From the NCBI GenBank assembly GCA_030272585.1, contig BSYQ01000008.1:372001-436000 (forward strand): DNA of 64,000 bases, in the 5' to 3' direction. This DNA is from Bryopsis sp. KO-2023 (taxonomy: Eukaryota > Chlorophyta > Ulvophyceae > Bryopsidales > Bryopsidaceae). Below are positions 1-10,700 of this stretch, piece after piece; positions within the stretch are counted from its first letter, which is position 1; each line of letters opens with the position of its first letter. A program made the translations under genes and the position numbers. The notes beneath the pieces were generated by a model. That model worked only from the letters and a program-made list of their open reading frames with translations. It searched no databases and was not told the origin of the DNA.

Positions 1-13
1 AACCCCACCCACT

Positions 14-1388
14 ATGGCTCCCATTCCCGACTCGGCGACGAAAGGAAACCCAAACGACAAGCTTATTATTTTTGGTTTTGGCAGCTTTGATGGAACCACC
101 AGCTCAGGATCGCCCTACGTGGCGAAAATAGAGACGTTCTGTCGGCTCGCAGACATCCCTTACGAAGCCGAACGCCCCCGCGGAACGAAAGAGTCGCCAA
201 AGGGAACGGTGGGTCAAGAAGTGTGAAAACATGATTGAATAGCGGCAGCCCCTCCCCGCGTCTTGTGCCTGACGACGGTTTTCGATTGTTTGGATCAGAT
301 CCCTTACATCAAGCACGGCGACGTTGTGTTGGCGGACTCGGAGTTCATACTCGACTATTTAACCAATACTTATAACGTCAAAGTGAAGCCCAGCGCCGAT
401 CGCAAGCTGAGAGGGACCGCCGTCGCTGTGAAAAGATTGTGTGAGCATCATTTGACGTATGCGAACATGTATTACCGCATGACGACACCCCAGGCAAGGG
501 AACGCCTTTTCATGAATAATGAGATGTCCAGCATGGAATGAGTTCAGTAAGCAATCCAGACAATAGATGGAAGATCAGCTGAGTTTTCAATCGATCCTAG
601 TCCAAGATGCAAGTTTGCAGCAGTGGAGTTCTTAATGAACGATTAGTCAATGTGGCTGGAGTTGTTACAAATGATGAATGGTGTGACTGCCGTGGAGTTC
701 TGACTGACTGATTAATGGTGTGGTGGCATTGGTTTGCAGGGTTGGAAGAAAGTGTGTGAGGTTTTCTTGGCAAGCATTCCGATCCCAGTGAGGTGGATTG
801 TGGGTAACAGAGTCAGAAAAAATGTACATGACACTCTGTACAAACAGGTAACGATGCACCGATCAGCAGTGGATAATGAAATTAAGCTGCAAGAAATACA
901 TTCTCTCCGCTTTGTACTGGCGCTCTATTTGGGCAACCCTTCGAACGATATCGATTTCTGAAAAAAAAAAATTCCTCAAAAGAACATCATGTGGTTCCTC
1001 TGCTCCGAAACAATTTTAAAAGAAAAAACTCAGTTGCTTGAACATGCTGACAGTATCCATTTTTGCCTCGTTTTTCTCGACTCGTTTTGGTGTTGTGGTG
1101 CAATTTCTGTAGGGATTCGGTCGGCATTCTGAGCCAGACGTTAGGAAACTGTTTGATGCCAGCCTGTGTGCTATTTCTGATATTTTGGGAGAGAACAAAT
1201 ACATCACTGGGGAAGAACCTTGCCCTGAGGATGCTGCTGTGTTTGGCGTTCTGGACAATTTTGTCAAACCTGTGATCGAGGGGGTTCCAACTGTGGAACA
1301 GATTGAAAAGTATCCTAATCTTGTAGCCTATGTTGAAAACATGAAAAACACATTCTTCCCTGAGAGCAATCCTAGCAAGTTTGCCTGA
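14..1388 (+). CDS. Fax/metaxin-like GST-fold protein, tandem copy 1
   Basis: Four exons (14-208, 299-493, 740-847, 1113-1388) give 257 residues with phase-0 joins throughout. The N-terminal half reads as a thioredoxin-like domain with the run FCRLADIPYEAERP near residues 40-55, then IPYIKHGDVVLADSEFI, the pattern of the failed-axon-connections/CDR/metaxin branch of glutathione S-transferase-like proteins. The C-terminal exon carries an all-helical GST-C-like segment ending in YPNLVAYVENMK. Animal Fax proteins are longer; 257 is near the size of bacterial and algal relatives. Substrate and partner cannot be read from the sequence, and a Fax-like role is only family inference. The second intron starts GCAAGG after CAG, a GC-AG intron; copy 2 has a GT donor at the same position. 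The ATG at 14 is the first in frame, so the promoter lies outside the window. Confidence 0.85.
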
Positions 1389-2247
1389 GAAGGTCTGCAT
1401 CTATTCCTTCAAACTGGTTGGCTTTTGAGGGAAGGGGGGGGGGGGTTGATTTTTCTGAAAGGGTTTCACTTAATGTTCCAAGCCCCTGTCATACATGGTA
1501 AATGTTTTGAAATTTCATTTTAGTTTCTTGGATGGAGTTTTGCAGGGATCCATCTGAGAATAGCTTTCGAGGGAGTTTCATTGCATTTCGAGACTTTTTT
1601 TTGGGGGGGGGGGGGTTGCAGTTAGCCAATGGAAAACACAGAGATGGGAATGCTTTATTTTAAGGGTGTATTTTGCCAATTGTTGCATAAAATGAATGTA
1701 ATAAATATCAGACAATGAAGATGGGTGGCTTGGACTATGTGAAATGATGAGATTGTACGTCTGCAGATGATGCGACATATCCACAGATGTGTGAAAATAC
1801 TACCACTGGCAAACAGTGTATTTTTTTTATAAATCTACTGGCCCTAACTTTGGCCATTTGAAATCATCGCGACCCTATTGTGGCCCGAAATTCTCCGAAA
1901 AAATTAGAATGTGGCCCCAACTTCAAAAATACAAATTGCGAGGCTTGGTTTTTACATAGCATTTTTTTAATGCTGTTGGTTTTGGTATCTATGGAATCTC
2001 GATTGATTTCTTGGATGTGGCTCCAGGTCTTACAAACTTTGGGTGGATGTGGCCCTTTTGTGGCCCCCAAATTATCTTGTAGAAAAACAGTTTGGCTGGC
2101 GAACCACTGATCTCAAATCAATCCGCTAATTCAACCTTGTTACTGGTTCAAAGAGATATTCGTACACCAGGTCAGACAAAAAAACCGTACAAGAGCAGTA
2201 ATCGAGTTAGACCCCACCTTCCCAAACCCCAGCGCACTCTGCACGCA
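1389..2247. other. Intergenic spacer between the two Fax-like copies
   Basis: No gene is visible. The stretch holds the 3' flank of copy 1, with a 12-G run at 1434-1445 and a second G run near 1605-1614, and the upstream flank of copy 2. I see no clear TATA box. Confidence 0.5.
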
Positions 2248-4049
2248 ATGGCCACTATCCCCGACTCTGCAACAAAGGGCGACCCGAACGATAAACTGGT
2301 GATCATCGGGCTACAATCCATCGGTTCGACAATCAGTTCGGGATCTCCGTACGTGTCGAAAGTCGAGACTTTCTGTCGCCTCAATGAAATTCCTTACGAA
2401 GCGGAGCGACCCCGTGGGATGAAAGGGTCTCCAAAAGATACGGTGGGATCTCTATCCAGTTTCTGCCGTCTCCTTTTTCAAGTTCTTCTTTCTCCCTTGG
2501 ATGAAGTCATCACGTAGTGATCAGCTTCATGAAGCTGACTTTTCCCCCTGTTCTGCTGGCAACGCGAGCAGCTTCCTTACATCAAGCACGGCGAAGTTGT
2601 TTTGGCGGACTCGGAGTTTATACTTGATTATTTAACCAATACTTATGACGTCAAAGTGAAGCCCAGCGAGGATCGCAAGCTGAGAGGGACCGCCGTCGCT
2701 GTGAAAAGATTATGCGAGGATCATCTCTACTACGGTTTACTGTACTATCGATGGGCGACGCCTGGGGTGAGGAAATCCAAGAAAAAATTAGATTTAAAAG
2801 TAAAAAATAAATTATAATTCACGAACCCAATTAACCTTAATTAGATATAATTGATATATGTAGGTATATAGCCCGGCAGCAATTTGGTCATCATGAATCG
2901 TCCAGAATGATGCTTACTGATCTCGATCTGATATTCTATTTTTAGAAAAGGTTTCAGAAATTTGTGTGTTCTGCTTATCGATTTGTTGCTTAATTTTAGT
3001 TTGCTCAGAACTTTTAATCTGCTTCTCAGGGGTTCCAACTGGTTCAAGACAACTACTTCAAAGGGCTTCCTATCCCTCTCAGATGGTTCATTCCAGGCCA
3101 GCTGAGAAAGAAAGTTCTCGAGACTTTGCACAAACAGGTTGGAAAACCCGAAGCCAACTTTCCTCCCACCATTGATCAAACGACCCCCCTGCATGAAAAT
3201 ATGTGTCGCTGTCACTTTTCGCAATTTTTTTGAGTGACTTTAGGATTTCGGGGGGGGGGGGGGGGGGGGGGGGGTGGCTTTTTTTTTTGTTGTGCTGGAA
3301 GGAGTGCAGAAAAAAAACAAACAAACAGGTTTTAAGAATTCCACCAAAAAAAAAGCTCTACAAATTTGAACTCCACCAAGTGGCTGCCAACGTTTCGAGT
3401 ATATGAAATGAAAAATTCAATTTTTAGAATATATCAAAATTTTGATATTTGCCTGCTTTCTTTTCGTGCTTTCTCCCAATCCCCGAAAAGAAAAAACCCC
3501 GCAAAACATTTACACACGTTCCACAGTACTTAAGGAAGTAATCTGCACAGTGGTGTGTGGATTTTTGAGTGGATGGCTCTCAATAGAAATATCAAACACC
3601 CATAAATCTCTATTGAAATTATCGATCCTTCAAAATTGGTATTTTCATTTTATTTTTTTATTTTTCTTAACCCTCTGGTGTATTCTTTGGAGATTCAAGT
3701 TTGATTTTCTGGTGACCGGATGCCCCTATCTTGAACATTTTTGTTCATTGTTTTGCTATTTCAGGGAACCGGCAGGCACTCCTTTGCAGACATTGGGAAG
3801 CTTGTCGACAGCAGCTTGTCTGCTGTGTCTGACATTTTGGGAGAGAACAAATTTATCATTGGGGATAGTCCCTGCCCTGAAGATGCTTCATTGTTTGCGA
3901 CTTTGGACAATTGTCTGCATCCCGAGGTCGAGGGGGTGCCAGCCCCAGAAATGATCAAGAAGTACCCCAATCTAGTGGCATATGTTGAAAACATGAAAAA
4001 CTTGTATTATCCTGACGACAACCCGAGCAAATTTGCCAATCTAGCGTAA
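2248..4049 (+). CDS. Fax/metaxin-like GST-fold protein, tandem copy 2
   Basis: Four exons (2248-2442, 2572-2766, 3030-3137, 3765-4049) give 260 residues. The first three exons are exactly as long as those of copy 1 (195, 195 and 108 nt), and all joins are phase 0, so this is a tandem duplicate. It keeps the same blocks: FCRLNEIPYEAERP, PYIKHGEVVLADSEF and YPNLVAYVENMK. Divergence is concentrated in exon 3. The gene has normal GT donors, including GTGAGG where copy 1 has GC. Intron 3 (3138-3764) contains a run of 25 G at 3250-3274. A donor-like GTAAGT just after the stop (about 4062) may mark a spliced 3' UTR. Function is inferred as for copy 1. Confidence 0.87.
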
Positions 4050-5239
4050 ATCAACAGTGGTAAGTGCAATAGAAGATTGCTGGTTGGTGCATTGTTTGTT
4101 TGGGTGTAAATTGGATACTGCAGGGATCTAGAAGGCGAACCAAGGTTAGTTGCACCACATACAGGTGCACAATATTGTAATCGATTTTATGTTCACCAAT
4201 GCATCCCTGCGGCTGAGCATTGGTGGTGGTGCAACGATGCACGATATCACCTGTCAGTTGTACAACTCTTCAGAATTTATCCCGATAATTTTGTGAGGTC
4301 AAAAATATCCTGGGAAAGCCAGTGCAAACACTCCCAACACCGGGGGATCAACTCAAACAAATGTAGAGTTGAGTATGTGTGGCGACAATTATCACTGCAG
4401 TGTTGGAACCCTGCAAATTGCCTTTGGTTAATTACACAACTGAACGCAGAATGGGAGGGCAAAGGGATGCCTGTCTTTCTCTCTGGGCCATTTCCTGTTG
4501 ATGTTTGTGTCTGCAACAGCAGTCCGCGGCTAATGCATCACGAAAACTGATAAAACTTGGACTCAAAATTATGATGATATGATGAGCAATGTGTAAAATG
4601 GTTCAGGTACAGTGTGGTGGATGGGAATATGTAAAAAATGGGGCAGAGGTGTTTGCAACATTTACAGGTGGGGCGATGTGTAGTTAATTTTCATTTTGAT
4701 TTTAAACAGGAGAATTTTTAAGTTTTTTGCTTGCTTTGCATTTGTAGACTCTGGAAAAGTTATGTGCAACAATCGAATGTTTCTTTTCAGGCTTCTGTGG
4801 GTGATTAAGTGGTTTTTCTCCCCCAACTATTAACAATTTGCATGACAGACACATCACAGAATGTAGCCATTATCGTAAAATCTTCATTCTCGTGCCAACG
4901 GTGTAGAATTTGTGCATTTATCAAATTACACAGATATGCCAGTACAAATCTTGTTACACATTGCCAGTCAATGCTCACAAGCTCAATCCCAAACAAATCC
5001 CTTCGACATCGCCAGATTACTGTACGATGCACCGCACATCAAATGAATAAAAAGAATGTCAAAAATCCCCCCCTCCAAAAGTTAAATTCCTCTTATATAG
5101 TCGAGGATTCAGGTTTTTAATCCCAACAGTAAACCTGTCAAACAGAAATAAAAATTCCACCACAACTACATATTTGCATTTGCCCAGCTCCTCCAAAGAC
5201 TTGGATGGATCAAGGGTGGTGCAGCAAAGTAATGTTTAG
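4050..5239. other. Convergent intergenic region
   Basis: This lies between the 3' ends of Fax-like copy 2 (+) and the fasciclin gene (-). Only short, unsupported frames are present. I found no splice-linked coding pieces on either strand. Confidence 0.5.
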
Positions 5240-7069
5240 TTAAAACCAACCAGACTTGCCCTTTTTGCACGTCCTGGAGGAGCATTTACGCTTGCATGGT
5301 AACAACACAAAATCAATGACATGGATGGTAGTGGTGCAAGCCTTCACATCACCCTTAACCACCTTAGCGTGGCTTCCCTTGCCAATAACCTGCACAATAA
5401 TTAGATTTCATTAATGCAACAGAACAGCATGAGGATGTGAATGATAATATCAGCGACAGAGATGGAAACTCCAAGTCAAGCAAAGCAGAGTGGTGGGTTG
5501 GATGGTGTTTTATGTGGTAAACTCACCACGACAGGGCCAAAGAAGAGCCACCTCCTCCTCACTTTCAGCTCAGTTGCAGCAACATCACCACTTCCGCAGA
5601 CGGTTCCCTCCTCCAGAAGAGTGGTGACCTTCTTCTTACCCAAAAGCTGCCTGGCAGAGTAAGATGTTGGCAACACGTGGTAGGTGAGGATGGTGGTCAG
5701 GAGATCCTTGTCAGCCAAAAGCTGCTCTGCAGTCATGTCAAGGGCCTTGAGGGCCTTGGCGAAAGCCTCATTAGTGGGGGCGAAGATGGTCAATCCGGCC
5801 TCGGGATTGTTGACGGTGTCAGCCAATCCAGCCGCAGTGACGGCGGCGAGGAGAGTGGTCAATCCAGCGGATTGGGCAGTCTCGACGACGGTGGTGCACT
5901 TCTTCTCCACTGGTTTCTCTGCAAGACAAGGGTACCCTTTCAAGATTGATGGCCAAAGACTCAAGCAGGTTGACAATGCTGTATCCCATGCATCTCACGG
6001 TTCCCACGGTAGCGATGTATTGCTTTGAAATCGACTCAGGTTTCAAGGATGCGGGCGCATCGTACCCTTGGCAACTTCGACGACGGGTTCGACGATCGTG
6101 GCTGGGGTGGGTTCTTCCTCAGCAGCGAACGGGCAGGAGAGCAACACAGCATCGATCACGTGAATGACGGTACTGCAGGCCTCAACATCGGCGGTGACGA
6201 CCTTGGCGGTGCTGGCGCCTCCCGCAATGGTCACACCCTCATCACTCTGCGTCCAAAAATCGTGCGCCAAATATCAGTCGTAGAACCCCAACGTTTTCAC
6301 ACCCTTGCTTTGGAGATCATACCACAACGCGACCATTTATCTTGAGAATAATTACCGGCTTCACGCTGACGTCACCCGCTCCACAAGGGCTGTTGGCGCC
6401 CAACAGGGTAGTGAAGTCCCGACCTTCTCCGAAGTCGGCAGCCTTGTAGGGGATTGGCAGGACGTGGTAGGTCAGGATCTCGGTAAGAAGCTCCTTATTA
6501 CCAAGCAGATCAGCTGCAGTGACACCAAGCGCAGCGAGGGCGGCCTCGAAGGCTTCGTTAGTGGGCGCAAAGATAGTGAGTCCAGCGTCGGGATTGTTCA
6601 CAGTGTCTACGAGGCCAGCGGCCTTGACGGCCTCGAGCAATATCGAGAGACCGGCTTCAGTAGCGGTGTCGACGACACTGGTACACTCCTGAGCGTACGT
6701 GCCTGTCAAAGCGCGCGAAAGTACACAGATAGACTTAGTCACGGACTCGCAACGAAAACAAGGCGCAGACTGCACCAGTGAGGATCTCATATCTGCCTTT
6801 CACCACCGCAGAAATCTCATAGGACTGGATCGTCGACCCTTGCGGCGTGACTCTAACATGTATCCGCTTGCACCCGGACTTTCCACACAGAATAACCGTT
6901 TTGTTGGAGGAAGTAAGGAGGGATCACCAGAGGAACTTCGACACCTCAAAGCGGTTGGTGGCGTCTGAGACTATAAGCCAGTTGGAACATCCACAGGTGC
7001 TTACTGGCATGGCGGCTTACCCACGAGCAGGAGCGACAGAAACGCGAGACACGACATTCCACGGGTCAT
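5240..7069 (-). CDS. Secreted protein with two fasciclin (FAS1) domains
   Basis: Five exons (7069-7021, 6702-6356, 6237-6066, 5918-5527, 5389-5240) join in consistent phases into 369 residues. Exon 1 is only 49 nt and encodes a signal peptide (MTRGMSCLAFLSLLLVG). Two FAS1 domains follow, about residues 24-170 and 195-350. Each has the conserved LTIFAPTNEAF box and a second box with TYHVLP, and ends with the VIHVID or TIHVID segment. They are joined by an acidic, Pro/Val-rich linker. The protein ends in a short Cys- and Lys-rich tail (CKRKC...CKKGKSGWF). FAS1 proteins are typically extracellular or cell-surface adhesion proteins; no GPI-anchor signal is evident. The two domains are closely similar and probably arose by internal duplication. 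The gene lies downstream of the Pol III gene on the same strand. Confidence 0.92.
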
Positions 7070-7749
7070 CTTGAAGGCTTTGCAAAACGGTATACGATCG
7101 AACAAGTCGGATGTGAAAAAGGCAAGCCGATTGAATCGCTATGAGCTCCACGGACATTTATGGGTCGGATGAGGCTTCTCGAGCGGTTACATAATCCGTT
7201 GTTTCTCTTACATCAGAAGCTAGGTCGCGAAAGGAGAAGTGAGAAATTTTGGATATGTGGATCGTGGTACATGAAATGGGAGGAGTTTTCCTGCCGCACG
7301 CGATGAGGGCTGCGAACTCGGCGAAGAAAAGAAGGGAATTGAAGCGAAAAGAAGAGGGTAGGAGAGATTGATAACCGAAACGTAGCAATGCCGTGATGGG
7401 ACGAGGGGAACGCTCCTCGACAGCCAGGGGTGGGTGATTGGACCGTCTATGGTTGTCAGAAACACTAGATCGCTCGCCAAGAAGCCAGGCAAAAATCCTC
7501 GGGGATGGGGTTCGTGTACGTTTCAATTGGCCCAACGAAAACACTGGACAGGGTGGACAAGTGGAGAGACTTTGGAGAGAATTTGTTGTTCATTGCACTC
7601 TTGATTACAAAATGGCGAAGCTCCAGACCTCCAATTCCCCGGGCTCCTCAGCTACAGTTCCTTCTATTTGTCTACAATTTACAATCCTGCAAAAACCCAC
7701 AAAACGCCCAATCTTCCAAACTACCCCCTCCCCCTCTTTTTCCAGCACT
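7070..7749. promoter_or_regulatory. Upstream region of the FAS1 gene and 3' flank of RPC1
   Basis: A 680-bp spacer between two genes on the minus strand. It must contain the FAS1 promoter on its left side and the RPC1 polyadenylation region on its right. No specific motif stands out. The frames crossing it lack splice support. Confidence 0.4.
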
Positions 7750-10700
7750 CTAGCCCTTCTTCTTGCTTCTCTGGTGCTCAGTGATGAAGATTGGGTCTGG
7801 CCGCCGAGGCATATCCTGACCCTGATCCTCTTGCCTGTACAGAATTTTGAACATCCCAGTTCCTGTCGGCATCGGTATTCCCATGATGATGGATTCGCTG
7901 ACCCCTTGGACAGCATCCACTCTTCCGTGAATGGCAGCGTCGAACAGGTGATCGGTGGTTTTCTCGAAAGAGGCAGCATGCAAAACGCTGTCCTTCATTT
8001 TCGTGATCCCGACTCGAGTGATCCCCAACACTTGACCCTGATCAGCCAAAAAATAATTTACAAAGCATAGGAGGAGGGTGTTCTCTCTACCAAGAGGAAA
8101 AAAAGTTATTAAAAACTGAAAAACAGCTACTTTCTGCAAACCTGCACAAATGAGCAAAAAATGATGGAGAATTTATGATGTATGTACATATATATTTTGT
8201 TTGGAGGTGAATGGACAGAAAAAAGAACCCAACTCTACAAATATTGTATAGCTTACTTTGTATGTCATACAGTCTGCCAGCAGCATGCTGTGTCGATGAT
8301 CGATGTCCATCCCGAAAGCCCCCATCACTCCTTCAATTTCGCTGATGATTTTCGATCTAGCCACCTCGATGCCCAGCATTTGTTCGCATTCCATGATATG
8401 ATTGGTTTGACATTTGGTGCCAACCACTCCAGCAACGCCCATCACTTCAGTCAGACCTGTCCCTTCTGCTAGAATCTTGTACACATCGGAGCCCCTCGGA
8501 CCTTTTCCAGGATCTTTGTGAATGACCGTCCTTTCGATGGTGGGTATGCCAGACACAATCACCTATATTTGCAAGAAAGCGAAATGATTACACCCCCTGT
8601 CAGTCGTGACACCTTCGTTTTGGCTGTTCGATCGAATTCTCAAATAGACCGCTATCTTTTTTAAGCTGAAGAATATGCCAAAGTAACATTGGAAGGTTCA
8701 ACAGCACTGGGGGGACGAGTCATTTACCACAAGGAGTGCATGAGAAGATAACAAAATAAACCAATACTGGTTGTTCAATCCGTGGATGTGTTTTGATTGT
8801 CGACACCTTTGGAAGAGCTCCTTCCAGTCTCAGCAACTCCACGCTCAGTTCTTTTCCGACCTCCACGGTGGGGTAGACAAACAATTGCCTGTCTGACTCA
8901 GCAAACATCTTTTCGGCTTTCACTTTGGCTTTCCGGGTTGTTGCAATACAATCTTGGACTGTGTGTGCATTGATCCCAAGTTGAAGACTGTTGATGGCCT
9001 CCATGTCCAGCAAGATCGAAATGTACGTATCGCCTGTAACCACACCAAGGCTGCATATCATTCTCTTCCCAAAAAAGTGTGACATCATCTCACTCTTTTC
9101 CTTCAAAATTCCATTATTTAGAAAATCGTTGTTTCGACCTCCCAGGGCTAAATTTGGACGCAGACCTGCTTTGAGTACTGTTTTGATGTGGGAAGCAACT
9201 TGCCCCAGTAGCGTCCTTTCCAGTCTTCCTTTGATGAGCCGTGCGAAAACTGGGCTGTCGCTCACTTCAAGCGGCACATCCATGATCGGAGTGCTAATTG
9301 CTTTCGAGCCGTTGATGATTTCCTTGATTCTGGGGACACCTTGAGTAACCTGGCAAAAACCAGACACCCACCGACTCTGTCACTCCTCCTTTTCAAATTC
9401 TTTTCCCGTAGTGTTTTGGGGAGGTTGCTATTTGAACGAGATCTTTGCCAGGTCCCTCATATTTGCCACACCAGTTTCATTTGATGTTTGAATTATATTC
9501 GCCTGTAACCGATCGATTCCCTGTTTTGAGGAGCAACTGTTTTTTTTACTGTTATTTTTCACCCCACTGACCTGCATGCTGGCCACACCGGCAAAATGGA
9601 AAGTCTTGAGAGTCATTTGTGTGCCTGGTTCTCCGATGCTCTGGGCCCCCAAGGCTCCGATGCAAGTTCCTGGATCCACCTTCTTGACCTCGTATTTCTT
9701 GATCACTCTGCGAATGAACTGCTCCAACTCAAACCTGGTGATCCCATGGCAGCAAGCGGCATACTCCACAGCATCATCCCCACGTTCTGTGTGTGTCAAA
9801 CCCAACCACTGGCGAGCCTGGCAAAAGGACAGCCAAAAAAAGCATGAGAAGAAAGCTGGGGATGCCTATGATTGACTCCTGTGCGAGGTCGGGATATGAT
9901 TCCATATTGGCATGCATAAAAAAACACCCCAAGAACCACCCATTTCTATAGAAATCCAATAGTCGGGTTGGCATCTGACCCTTCCACTTAACATTCTTTT
10001 AGATCTACTCTTATTGGTGCTATGATATTTCCAATTTTCTTTCTTTAGTGGACTGGCTGTGAAAACCTAACATCAAACTCAAAGCACCCGATGAGCAAGG
10101 GTTCGATGATTCCACCTTTTTGTAGCCCCCCAAGATGCCGAACAGAAACAGCTTGAGTTCTTCCCAGAAAGCCACGCTGCACCACTCTCCAGTGTCGTTG
10201 ATCTTGTCCCCATTCAGGGCCTCCTTAATCATCATTTTCAAATCCGCCGGCAACGGAACCAGCCACTCCGTTGCCTCCGCCTCCTCCTCCGTTTCCGCCC
10301 CTTCTCCTTCCATCTTGACATCTGCTTGCAACTCCTCAAGTTTGACGTCGATTTCCACCTCTTCAGTTTTGACCTCCGTTTCCGCTTCCATTTTGTCCGT
10401 TTGTTTCGATTTGACCTCAGTCGCATCATCATCCACAACTACAGTGTCCCCAGAGCAACCATCCCCCGATCGTGGCCTGACATCTGTATCGTTATCGCCC
10501 GATGGGGGTTGGACCTCGGGTTCATTATCGGTTGCTTCTGGGTTGACCTCTGTGACGTCGCTTCTTGGGGTGCTGACCTCAGGAGTTTTCTTTCTTTTGA
10601 ACAGTTCGTCCGAGTAAATCTTTGGCTTGCGGGTGCCTGGTTTACATAGCCCCCCTCGTCCACTCAACGCTTTGATTCTCAGCATCATTCTGGTGAAGTC

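Noticed and set aside
9051..9165. Alternative RPC1 acceptor after ATATGCAG at 9051
   Set aside because: It breaks the reading phase; the TTACAG acceptor at 9034 keeps frame and restores the conserved spacing.
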